A stretch of 34,250 nucleotides of DNA from SCUN01 sp964343975. Its GTDB lineage: Bacteria > Acidobacteriota > Vicinamibacteria > Vicinamibacterales > SCN-69-37. Each line of letters begins with the position of its first letter. Within the stretch, counting starts at the first letter, position 1. The DNA lies in the NCBI GenBank assembly GCA_964343975.1, contig CAYFLU010000011.1, forward strand, positions 1 to 34,250, read 5' to 3'. Shown in pieces: positions 19,668 through 26,170 of this stretch. A program made the position numbers and the translations under genes. The notes beneath the pieces were generated by a model. The model saw nothing but the letters and a program-made list of their open reading frames with translations, was not told the DNA's origin and did no database searches.

Positions 19668-20924
19668 ATGCCTCGCACCGCCGATCGCATCGAACTCGCG
19701 TGGCTCGTCACCGGGCGCTGGACGTCGATCGGCGCCTGCGTGGCGGCCCTCGCGTTCGGCCGCACGGCGCTCGACATCTCGAGCCCGGTGATGATCATCG
19801 GCGTGGCCCTCGTGCTGTCGTCGCTGACCAACGTGGCGCTGTACCGCTCCGCGCGGGCTGCCCGCCCGCTGCCCGCCAAGACACCGGGCCTGCTCGTGTG
19901 CAGCGACGTCGTGCTGCTGGCCGTGTGCCTGTCCTTCGCCGGCGGCGTGCTCAACCCCGCCAGCATCTTCTTCATCGTCGACATCGTGCTCGCGGCGCTC
20001 GTGCTCGGGCTGCCGTGGACGTGGATCGTCACCGCGTTGTCGATGGCCGGGTACGGCGTGCAGTTGCTCGCGCCGACCACGGAGCTGTCGGCCGCCGCGA
20101 CCATGCACCCGCAGATCGGCGAGCACATGCGCGGCATGTGGTGGGCCTTCGTGCTCACGGCCGCGATCGTCGGTGTGCTCGTCACGCGTCTTGCTCTGGC
20201 GATTGCGCGGCGCGATCAGGCGCTCGCGCGCCTGCGCGAGGATGCGGCGCGCCAGCAGCGACTCATGAGCCTCGCATCGATGGCGGCCGGCGCGGCGCAC
20301 GAGCTCAGCACGCCGCTCGGCACGATCGCGGTGGCGGCGGGCGAACTGGCGCGCGCGGCTTCGGCGCTGCCGGGCGGAGACGCGCTCGCGCCCGACATCG
20401 CGCTGATCCGCACGGAACTGCAACGCGCGCGTGGTCTGCTCACGGACCTGAGCGGACGCGCCGACACCAGAACGCTCGTGCGCGATGACATCACCGTCGG
20501 AACCGTGCTCGACCGCGTGCTCGACATGCGAGCCTCGGACCGGGCACGTGTGCACATCGTCGGTGACCGGGACCGGCGTGTGCGCTGGCCCGCCGCGTCA
20601 GTGACGCGCGCGATCGGCAACGTGATCGCCAATGCGCTGCAGGCATCTCCGCAGGGCGAGATCACGGTCGGCATCACTGGCGACGATCAGCGCGTGCGGA
20701 TCGCGGTGACGGATCAGGGCACAGGCATGAGCGCCAACATCCTCGCGCACGCGGGCGAGCCGTTCTTCACCACGCGCCCGCCAGGCGAGGGCATGGGCCT
20801 CGGCCTCTTCATCGCGCGCGCCGCAGCCGAGGGCATTGGTGGCACCTTGCGGATCGAGTCGCGAGAGGGCCATGGCACGACAGTCACGTTCGACCTGCCG
20901 TGCCAATCGGAGACCACGTCGTGA
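19668..20924 (+). CDS. regB: RegB/PrrB/ActS-type membrane sensor histidine kinase
   Basis: 418 residues. Six hydrophobic segments (about 10-185) form the membrane sensor and are followed by the kinase core. AAGAAHELSTPLGTI with His211 is the RegB-type H-box (AHELxTPL). NVIANALQAS is the N-box, VTDQGTGM and GMGLGLFIARA the ATP-lid motifs. The sensor holds GG92-VLN-P97, resembling the quinone-site motif GGxxNPF, but with Ala-Ser in place of Phe. The redox-active cysteine of RegB, 40 residues after the His in ...DRCRDIL, aligns with Ala254 in ALIRTELQRARGLL, so thiol sensing must be absent. The stop overlaps the regulator's GTG (GTGA), so the pair is translationally coupled. RegB kinases respond to the redox state of respiration. 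The symbol denotes family, not proven orthology. Confidence 0.87.
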   Translation: MPRTADRIELAWLVTGRWTSIGACVAALAFGRTALDISSPVMIIGVALVLSSLTNVALYRSARAARPLPAKTPGLLVCSDVVLLAVCLSFAGGVLNPASIFFIVDIVLAALVLGLPWTWIVTALSMAGYGVQLLAPTTELSAAATMHPQIGEHMRGMWWAFVLTAAIVGVLVTRLALAIARRDQALARLREDAARQQRLMSLASMAAGAAHELSTPLGTIAVAAGELARAASALPGGDALAPDIALIRTELQRARGLLTDLSGRADTRTLVRDDITVGTVLDRVLDMRASDRARVHIVGDRDRRVRWPAASVTRAIGNVIANALQASPQGEITVGITGDDQRVRIAVTDQGTGMSANILAHAGEPFFTTRPPGEGMGLGLFIARAAAEGIGGTLRIESREGHGTTVTFDLPCQSETTS

Positions 20925-21463
20925 CCACGGCCGCGCCGTCAATGCTGATTCTCGAGGACGATGACGCACTTCGCGAACGACTGGCGCGGGCGATCGCGGC
21001 GCGAGGATTCGATGTGCATGGCGCGGCGACCGTGGCGGACGCGCAGGCGAGGATCGAGGCGGATCCGCCGGAGTACGCCTTGCTGGACCTGCGTGTCGGC
21101 GACGGCTACGGCCTCGATCTCATGGAGTCTCTTCGCGCCGCTGATCCGAACACGCGCATTGTCGTCCTGACGGGCTACGGCTCGATCGCGACCGCCGTGG
21201 ATGCCGTGCGCCGCGGCGCCGTGCAGTACCTGACCAAGCCCGCCGACGTCGACGAGATCCTCAGCGCCTTCGCGTCGCAGGAGGCGCCGGCGCCCACATC
21301 GAGCGGAGATCTCCGGCCGATGTCGCTCGATCGCATGGAGTGGGAGCACATCAACCGTGTGCTCGTCGAGTGCGGCGGCAATGTCTCTGAAGCGGCGCGT
21401 CTGCTTGGGTTGCACCGGCGCTCACTGCAGCGCAAGCTCGCGAAGTTTCCCCGGCCGAGCTGA
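20921..21463 (+). CDS. regA: RegA/PrrA/ActR-type response regulator
   Basis: 180 residues from the GTG at 20921, which overlaps the kinase stop by 4 bp; this matches the usual RegA length (about 180), so the ATG at 20900 within the kinase gene is unlikely. The receiver domain has LILEDDD (acidic pocket), Asp56 in ALLDLRVGDGYG as the phosphorylation site, and LTGYGS...YLTKPAD with the conserved Thr and Lys. A short Pro-rich hinge leads to a Fis-type helix-turn-helix (about 138-176): RMEWEHINRVL, then NVSEAARLLGLHRRSLQRKL, nearly the RegA family consensus. RegA-type regulators bind GCGNC...GNCGC palindromes. Three such sites occur in this window, all downstream of this gene at promoters of the copper and heme genes. 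Confidence 0.9.
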   Translation: MTTAAPSMLILEDDDALRERLARAIAARGFDVHGAATVADAQARIEADPPEYALLDLRVGDGYGLDLMESLRAADPNTRIVVLTGYGSIATAVDAVRRGAVQYLTKPADVDEILSAFASQEAPAPTSSGDLRPMSLDRMEWEHINRVLVECGGNVSEAARLLGLHRRSLQRKLAKFPRPS

Positions 21464-21468
21464 GCCGC

Positions 21469-21945
21469 TCACCGAATGTCGTAGAGCTCGTCGTCGATCC
21501 GGTCGTTGATCTCTGGCGAGATGGTCGGTATCGGCGCGTCGGCCGCCGCGGCCGGTCTGCCGCGGTGCGCCCGCGCCACGGCCCAGAGCGCCAGCGCCGT
21601 CATGCCGATCAGAAACGCGGGCGGAAACACCCACGCGCCGAGCGCAAAGCCGTGCGTGGCCGGCATCGTGCGGATGTCATCACCGAACTTTCTGTACAAG
21701 TCCTGTTCGATCAGGTCGGCGCGTTCGCCCTTCGCGAGCCGCGCCTTGATCTCGTCGCGCAGTTCGAAGGCCTTGCCCGAAGGGCAATCAGCGAGCAGGA
21801 GTCCCTGGCAGTATGGACTCATCACCCGCCGGAACAGCGCGTTGGCATCGTCCGTGGCCCGAGCCGGCAGGTTCTGTGCGTGGAGGGCCTGAGCGGAGAG
21901 TCCAGTCAGCAGGAGTGCGAAGCCGAGCCATCGCCGGAGCATCAT
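21469..21945 (-). CDS. ccmH: CcmH-like cytochrome c biogenesis protein with C-x7-C site
   Basis: 158 residues. A signal peptide (about 1-23) precedes the CcmH/CycL domain: ALFRRVMSPYCQGLLLADC, then GKAFELRDEIKARLAKGE and YRKFGDDIR, typical of the three-helix bundle. One transmembrane helix (about 103-124, GAWVFPPAFLIGMTALALWA) anchors it. Classical CcmH has LRCxxCQN for thiol reduction of apocytochromes; here the first cysteine is missing and Cys46 pairs instead with Cys54 (C-x7-C). I recall this variant from other Acidobacteriota. It would help attach heme to CxxCH motifs such as those in the two di-heme proteins of this window. It has its own promoter and palindromic operator although it follows copD in the same direction. 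Confidence 0.8.
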   Translation of the reverse strand: MMLRRWLGFALLLTGLSAQALHAQNLPARATDDANALFRRVMSPYCQGLLLADCPSGKAFELRDEIKARLAKGERADLIEQDLYRKFGDDIRTMPATHGFALGAWVFPPAFLIGMTALALWAVARAHRGRPAAAADAPIPTISPEINDRIDDELYDIR

Positions 21946-21950
21946 GTCTC

Positions 21951-21956
21951 ATCCTA
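21951..21956 (-). promoter_or_regulatory. -10 element of ccmH, leaderless arrangement
   Basis: TAGGAT on the coding strand, 5 bp before the ATG at 21945 and 24 bp after the operator at 21981-21997. No good -35 is seen, as expected if an activator binds the operator. Confidence 0.5.
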
Positions 21957-21980
21957 GGCACCGTCGCCGCCCGGGAGACC

Positions 21981-21997
21981 TGCGGCAAGTTGTCGCA
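21981..21997. promoter_or_regulatory. RegA-like palindromic operator, copy 1 (ccmH)
   Basis: TGCGGCAAGTTGTCGCA: two 8-bp arms around one central base, 7 of 8 pairs matched. The nearer edge is 36 bp upstream of the ccmH ATG and the site begins just past the end of copD (22006). The GCGNC...GNCGC core matches RegA/RegR/PrrA-type boxes as known from alphaproteobacteria. Confidence 0.75.
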
Positions 21998-22005
21998 CCC
22001 GTTGC

Positions 22006-22803
22006 TCAGTGCCGCATCGGCATTTCGACTTCAGATACCCACGCGGTGAGCGCGAGCACGACGACAAGCGCGATCACCACTTCGGCCACCACGATCTTCA
22101 CGCGCGGGCCGCGCCAATTCACGAAGCCCAGTGCCGCCACGACGAGGGCGCCGGCGACCTTGCCGAGCAGGATGCGACCGTACTCCGTCGAGAGGATTCG
22201 CGAGAGCGGCTGGATGTGCCAGTACGACAGCACCGCGCCCGAGGCGGCGATCAGTGCGGCGCCCGTGAGCGCGAATGGCGCGAAGTGGCGGAGTCGCGCC
22301 AGCAATTCGTCCGTGTTGCCGAGGCCCGACAGCAACGCGACCGCAAGCGAGCCGATCCAGAGCCCGGCGCCGAACAGATGCACGCGATGCGCGAGCAGCA
22401 GCCAGGCGTCGTGCGTGCCGCCGTGGCCGACGAGCGGCACGACCACCACCATACTGAACGCCGCCGTGCCCGCGACGAAGATCCAGGCGCGCGGGAAGCG
22501 CGCCGCCACGGGGAGCGCGATGGCGGCAGTGAGCGCCACGCCCGCGAGCCACGACCAGTGCTGACCCCACAGCGTGATCGTGAGCATCGTCTTGATGTTC
22601 TCGGGATCGGTGAGGCCGTCGACGCCGAACCAGTTCTCGAGCTGTGCGGTGACGAGGAGAAACACGCCGAGGAGCAGCAGGAGCGGCGTGCGGCGGCCCA
22701 CCGCGATCACGCGCGGATGGGCCGGAAAGCTGAGGAGAGTGGCGCCGAACGCGCCGATCACGCCGAGGGCGCTCACGTACAGCACCCAGCGGGCGATGAT
22801 CAC
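22006..22803 (-). CDS. copD: CopD-family copper transport membrane protein
   Basis: 265 residues with eight predicted transmembrane helices. VLYVSALGVIGAF near the N-terminus, LLAHRVHLFGAGLWIGSLA in the centre (the CopD-domain H-x3-G-x2-W signature) and YGRILLGKVAGALVV near the C-terminus identify the CopD/YcnJ family of inner-membrane copper proteins, most often linked to copper import. Its ATG overlaps the copC stop codon by 4 bp (ATGA), so CopC and CopD are translationally coupled and probably act together: CopC binds periplasmic copper and passes it to CopD. ccmH follows downstream but has its own operator. Confidence 0.9.
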   Translation of the reverse strand: MIIARWVLYVSALGVIGAFGATLLSFPAHPRVIAVGRRTPLLLLLGVFLLVTAQLENWFGVDGLTDPENIKTMLTITLWGQHWSWLAGVALTAAIALPVAARFPRAWIFVAGTAAFSMVVVVPLVGHGGTHDAWLLLAHRVHLFGAGLWIGSLAVALLSGLGNTDELLARLRHFAPFALTGAALIAASGAVLSYWHIQPLSRILSTEYGRILLGKVAGALVVAALGFVNWRGPRVKIVVAEVVIALVVVLALTAWVSEVEMPMRH

Positions 22804-23204
22804 TTCGCGACGACCGTGAAGACGATGTCGCCCTGCTGCACGTGGCCGTCATCGCCGGCGCCGCGCCAGTGGAGCGTGTACTTGCCCGGCGCGAGCGGCT
22901 TGGCCGGCTCCGCGTACATCGACTTTTCGTCCTTCACGATCGTCGTCTTGCCCACGGCCACATCGCCGGCGTCGGTCTTCAGCGAGATCACGCTCACGCC
23001 CGCTGCGGGCACCTGGCTGAACCAGAGCTGCAGCCGCGCCGGTGCGGTTTTCACCGTCGTGTTGGCGGCCGGTGTGCTGCGGATCAATTCGAAATGAAAG
23101 GGCGCGTCGAAATGGAAGGGCGCGTCAACGTGGACGGGCGCGGCCGACGGGATCACGAGCCACGCCGCGACGAGGGAGAAGAGCAGGGCCAACCGTGTGC
23201 GCAT
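22800..23204 (-). CDS. copC: CopC-domain periplasmic copper-binding protein with an N-terminal His repeat
   Basis: 134 residues from the ATG at 23204, which lies 6 bp past a TATACT element; the frame is open far upstream but inside the promoter region and the divergent gene. The signal peptide covers about 1-20. The CopC beta-barrel follows: LIRSTPAANTTVKTAPARL, LWFSQ, PLAPGKYTLHWRG and DDGHVQQGDIVFTV, ending at the stop. Between signal and barrel lie three 6-residue repeats, AAPVHV, DAPFHF and DAPFHF, which place His25, His31 and His37 near the mature N-terminus, where CopC proteins bind Cu(II). CopC is a soluble periplasmic copper carrier; here it is coupled to copD and shares a palindromic operator with the divergent mbnP. 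Confidence 0.9.
   Translation of the reverse strand: MRTRLALLFSLVAAWLVIPSAAPVHVDAPFHFDAPFHFELIRSTPAANTTVKTAPARLQLWFSQVPAAGVSVISLKTDAGDVAVGKTTIVKDEKSMYAEPAKPLAPGKYTLHWRGAGDDGHVQQGDIVFTVVAK
23091..23144 (-). repeat. Three 18-bp tandem repeats in copC
   Basis: Three in-frame 18-bp units (23091-23108, 23109-23126, 23127-23144); the first two differ at one base, the third is more diverged. Each encodes a 6-residue unit with one histidine. This looks like slippage expansion of the metal-binding N-terminus. Confidence 0.8.
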
Positions 23205-23210
23205 GGCATC

Positions 23211-23216
23211 AGTATA
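23211..23216 (-). promoter_or_regulatory. -10 element of copC, leaderless arrangement
   Basis: TATACT on the coding strand, 6 bp before the ATG and 24 bp from the operator at 23241-23257. There is no recognisable -35. Confidence 0.6.
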
Positions 23217-23240
23217 GGCGACCGCAGCCGCCGGTCCGGC

Positions 23241-23257
23241 TGCGACAATTTGCCGCA
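23241..23257. promoter_or_regulatory. RegA-like palindromic operator, copy 2 (copC and mbnP)
   Basis: TGCGACAATTTGCCGCA, arms matched at 7 of 8 pairs. It lies in the middle of the divergent copC-mbnP promoter region, 36 bp from the copC ATG and 34 bp from the mbnP ATG, and so can serve both genes. Confidence 0.8.
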
Positions 23258-23280
23258 GCCACACCGCAGAATCCGCGAAG

Positions 23281-23286
23281 GATACT
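23281..23286 (+). promoter_or_regulatory. -10 element of mbnP, leaderless arrangement
   Basis: GATACT, 5 bp before the ATG at 23292 and 23 bp after the operator. The spacing repeats that of copC and ccmH. Confidence 0.55.
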
Positions 23287-23291
23287 GAGCC

Positions 23292-24140
23292 ATGCAACTC
23301 CGCTTCGTTTCCGCTCTCGCTGCGGTCGCCCTGTGTGTCGGGTCCGTGACGGCCCAGGCGCCCACTCCCGTCAAGATCACCGTCGCCGCTGTGGTGGGCG
23401 ACAAGCCGTTTGCGTGCGGCCAGAAGTACGACGGGATCGGGACGACGAAGTCGACGATCACCGTCAGCGACTTCCGCTTCTTTGTCTCGGGCGTTTCGCT
23501 CGTCAGTGCGTCTGGCGAGACGGTGCCCGTGTCCCTCACGCAGGATGGGAAGTGGCAGAACGGCACGGTGGCGCTCCTCGATTTCGAAGACGGCACCGCG
23601 ACCTGTTCGAACGGTACGCCCGACACGAACGCCGTCATCGCCGGCACGGTGCCGCCCGGCAACTACACGGGCGTGAAGTTCGACATCGGTCTGCCGTTCG
23701 ACGTGAATCACAAAGATCCGACCACGGCGCCGTCGCCGCTGAATCTGTCGCGGCTGTTCTGGAACTGGAATGGCGGTTACAAGTTCGCGCGCATCGACAT
23801 GAAGTCCACCGGCATGCCGCAGGGGTGGGTGCTGCATCTGGGCAGCACGAACTGCGCGCCGAACAACGGGCCGACATCGGTGCCAACGACGTGCGCGAAC
23901 GAGAACAAGCCGTCGATCACCCTGCCGGCGTTTGACGCCGCCCGGCAGACGGTGCAGTTCGATCTGGCCGCGATGTTGGCGCAATCGAACGTCGACGTGA
24001 ATACGAAGGACACGGCCAGCGGCTGCATGTCCGCAGGCAACGATCCCGAATGCAAGGGACTGTTTGCCACGCTGGGCCTGCCGTTCAACGAGATCAAGGC
24101 CACGCCGCAGACCGTGTTTTCAGTAATCCCCCGCCGGTAA
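23292..24140 (+). CDS. mbnP: MbnP-family copper-binding protein (metallo-mystery pair, four-Cys motif)
   Basis: 282 residues with a signal peptide (about 1-22, cleavage after VTAQA). The family is recognised by FRFFVSGVSLV, W88-Q-x-GTVALLDFEDGT, LPFDVNHKDP, LFWNWNGGYKF (Trp157, Trp159) and KSTGMPQGWVLHLGST. Six cysteines (42, 105, 188, 201, 245, 254) include the family's four-Cys pattern and probably form disulfides. MbnP proteins are periplasmic; a di-heme partner, MbnH, oxidises one of their tryptophans to kynurenine, creating a Cu(I) site. That partner is encoded 12 bp downstream. Candidate target tryptophans are 88, 157 and 159; I cannot say which. No methanobactin biosynthesis gene is seen. 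The divergent copC shares the operator. Confidence 0.9.
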   Translation: MQLRFVSALAAVALCVGSVTAQAPTPVKITVAAVVGDKPFACGQKYDGIGTTKSTITVSDFRFFVSGVSLVSASGETVPVSLTQDGKWQNGTVALLDFEDGTATCSNGTPDTNAVIAGTVPPGNYTGVKFDIGLPFDVNHKDPTTAPSPLNLSRLFWNWNGGYKFARIDMKSTGMPQGWVLHLGSTNCAPNNGPTSVPTTCANENKPSITLPAFDAARQTVQFDLAAMLAQSNVDVNTKDTASGCMSAGNDPECKGLFATLGLPFNEIKATPQTVFSVIPRR

Positions 24141-24152
24141 GATCTCCCCAAG

Positions 24153-25304
24153 ATGATCGCGCGTCGGTGGTGGGGTGTGGCGATGGCGGCCTGGTTGGCT
24201 GCCATCGCCATCGTTTCAGCAACGCAGGAGCCGGCGGGCACGCCGTGGACGTGGGATCTGCCGGACGGCTTTCCCGAGCCGAAGGTGCCTGCCGACAATC
24301 CGATGACCGTGGAGAAGGTGGCGCTTGGACGCCAGCTGTTCTACGACACGCGTCTCTCCATCAACAACACGACGTCGTGCGGCACCTGTCACTTGCCGCA
24401 GTTGGCGTTCACCGATGCGAAACCGCAGGCCATCGGCGCCACGGGCGCCGTGCATCCGCGCAGCGCGATGAGCCTCGTGAACCTCGCATACACGCCCGTG
24501 TTCACCTGGGGCAATCCGACCGTGCGTCGCCTCGAAGCGCAGGCGCTGCTGCCGATGTTTGGCGAGACGCCAGTCGAGATGGGCCTCGCCGGTCGCGAGG
24601 CGATCCTCTTCGCCTCGCTGAAGAAGGTGGCGGGATACCAGAAGCTCTTTGCCGCGGCGTTTCCCGGCGAGCCGGATCCGGTGAATCCGCACAACATCAC
24701 CGCGGCGATTGCGTCGTTCGAGCGATCCATCATCTCCGGCCGGGCACCGTACGATCGCTTTCGCTATTCGGGCGAGACGAACGCGCTCTCGGCATCGGCG
24801 AAGCGTGGCGAGCGGCTGTTTTTTGATGAGAAGACGGAGTGCTTCCACTGTCATGGCGGCTTCAACATGACGGAGACGGAAGACCATGTCGGGAAGCAAT
24901 TCCTCGAGTTCGAGTTCTTCAACACCGGCCTCTACAACATCGACGGCAAGGGCAAGTACCCGTACCCGAATGCCGGCGTGATGGACGTGTCGGGCGATCC
25001 GGAAGACATGGGCAAGTTCAAGGCGCCGACGCTCCGCAACATCGCGGTGACCGCGCCGTACATGCACGACGGATCGATCCCCACGCTGGAAGCCGTTCTG
25101 GATCACTACGCGGCCGGTGGCCGCACGATTCACTCGGGCCCGAACACAGGCGTGGGCGCTGCCAACCCCTACAAGAGCGGGTTCGTGAAGGGCTTCACGT
25201 TGTCTCGGCAGGAGAAGGCCGACCTCATCGCGTTCCTGAAGTCGCTCACCGACGACGCGTTCCTGAAAGATCCGCGCTATCGCGCGCCGGCGCCGTTGAA
25301 GTAG
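24153..25304 (+). CDS. mbnH: MbnH-family di-heme enzyme (MauG/bCcP superfamily)
   Basis: 383 residues with a signal peptide (about 1-24). Two c-type heme sites are present: C76-G-T-C79-H80 and C230-F-H-C233-H234. MbnH-typical segments are all there: PADNPMTVEKVALGRQLFYD, FNTGLYNIDGKGKYP, GDPEDMGKFKAPTLRNIA, APYMHDGSIPTLE (Met304, His305), DHYAAGGRTIHSGPN and GFTLSRQEKADLIAFLKSL. MbnH belongs to the bacterial di-heme peroxidase/MauG group and catalyses Trp-to-kynurenine conversion in MbnP, encoded immediately upstream in the same operon. Heme attachment in the periplasm would need the cytochrome c maturation system, which fits the CcmH-like gene under the same type of operator. The gene is tail to tail with the next one, 7 bp apart. 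Confidence 0.92.
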   Translation: MIARRWWGVAMAAWLAAIAIVSATQEPAGTPWTWDLPDGFPEPKVPADNPMTVEKVALGRQLFYDTRLSINNTTSCGTCHLPQLAFTDAKPQAIGATGAVHPRSAMSLVNLAYTPVFTWGNPTVRRLEAQALLPMFGETPVEMGLAGREAILFASLKKVAGYQKLFAAAFPGEPDPVNPHNITAAIASFERSIISGRAPYDRFRYSGETNALSASAKRGERLFFDEKTECFHCHGGFNMTETEDHVGKQFLEFEFFNTGLYNIDGKGKYPYPNAGVMDVSGDPEDMGKFKAPTLRNIAVTAPYMHDGSIPTLEAVLDHYAAGGRTIHSGPNTGVGAANPYKSGFVKGFTLSRQEKADLIAFLKSLTDDAFLKDPRYRAPAPLK

Positions 25305-25311
25305 CGCGCGA

Positions 25312-26100
25312 TCAGAACTTCACCGCGAAGGTCATGCGCGCCGCGAAGTCGCGCGTGTTGGTGGCGGGCAGGTCACGGACAGCCGTGGTGCTGTTGCCGG
25401 TGACGGCCGTGGGATGGAACGTCGGGCCCGCGGCCACCGACAATTGCCACGTCTTTCCGCTCGGAGCCAGATGGAGCGAGGGCCCCACCAGCAGACGCGA
25501 GCCGCCCTCCGCCTCATCCGGATTCCAGAACCCTTCGATGTCTTCGCCGACGGCTTCGAGTCCCACGGCGAGCGACGACGTCACGCGCGCGGACCAGCCC
25601 ACCGAGGTGATCACGTCGACCGCGTCACGGCCAGCCGCGAGCGGCTTTTGCAACAGGAGATTCGCGTACGCGCGTGTCGACGCACCTTCGTATCCGGCGA
25701 CGACACGGCTCAGGAGCACGTTGGCGCCACCGGCTTCATGCAGCAGGCCGCCACCCGCAGCCAGAGCGAGGCGAGAGCCCGCGCGCGGCCAGAGCGACAC
25801 CAGCACTTCGCCCTGTTGTGACGACTGATAGGCGCCGGTGTCCTTCGACAGACCGACGTGGCCGATGAACGTCAGCCGGCCCATCGTCGCGTGCACACCC
25901 ACGCGCTGCTCGGGACCGCTCGAGGCTTGCTGATGAAAGGCCGAGTCGCCGAGACCCAACTCGTAGTCCATGCGGATCTGCGGTGTCGTCGAGGCCGGGC
26001 TCGTACCCGTGGCCACCGAGAAGATGAACGGACGGTCTTGTGCGACCGCCGCCACAGGGCAGAGCAGCACACAGCACAGGGCGATAGCAGGGGTGCGCAC
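25312..26100 (-). CDS. Secreted beta-strand-rich protein, probably outer-membrane
   Basis: 262 residues from a GTG at 26100, chosen because a signal peptide (RTPAIALCCVLLCPVAAVAQ) begins there and TATAGT lies 7 bp upstream; a GTG at 26109 is also possible. The mature part is rich in alternating polar/aliphatic stretches with repeated glycine and aromatic residues (GRLTFIGHVGLS, GEVLVSLWP, RAYANLLLQ) and ends in MTFAVKF. A C-terminal phenylalanine on an amphipathic strand is typical of outer-membrane beta-barrels. No family was recognised. It lies between mbnH and the sialidase-like gene and may share the latter's transcript, but no palindromic operator is present upstream. A copper-related outer-membrane role is a guess from position only. 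Confidence 0.65.
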   Translation of the reverse strand: MRTPAIALCCVLLCPVAAVAQDRPFIFSVATGTSPASTTPQIRMDYELGLGDSAFHQQASSGPEQRVGVHATMGRLTFIGHVGLSKDTGAYQSSQQGEVLVSLWPRAGSRLALAAGGGLLHEAGGANVLLSRVVAGYEGASTRAYANLLLQKPLAAGRDAVDVITSVGWSARVTSSLAVGLEAVGEDIEGFWNPDEAEGGSRLLVGPSLHLAPSGKTWQLSVAAGPTFHPTAVTGNSTTAVRDLPATNTRDFAARMTFAVKF

Positions 26101-26107
26101 GTCGGTC

Positions 26108-26113
26108 ACTATA
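26108..26113 (-). promoter_or_regulatory. Possible -10 element of the secreted beta-rich protein
   Basis: TATAGT on the coding strand, 7 bp before the GTG at 26100. This supports that start and a promoter separate from the sialidase-like gene. Confidence 0.4.
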
Positions 26114-26150
26114 CTCTGTCGCGCTTGCGGTGCGGCGGTGATGTCTCGTC

Positions 26151-26170
26151 TCAATACCGCTCAATACCGC
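26151..26170. repeat. 10-bp tandem duplication at a stop codon
   Basis: TCAATACCGC occurs twice in tandem (26151-26160, 26161-26170). The copy at 26161 includes the stop codon of the sialidase-like gene; the other lies just beyond it and does not change the protein. Confidence 0.8.

Noticed and set aside
18615..20555. Long leftward open frame of about 646 codons across the serine hydrolase and kinase genes
   Set aside because: It covers two well-supported genes in other frames or strands and shows only Arg/His/Ala-rich sequence.
23292..25304. Methanobactin biosynthesis locus
   Set aside because: MbnP and MbnH are present, but no precursor peptide, MbnB or MbnC-like gene was found; the pair occurs widely without methanobactin.
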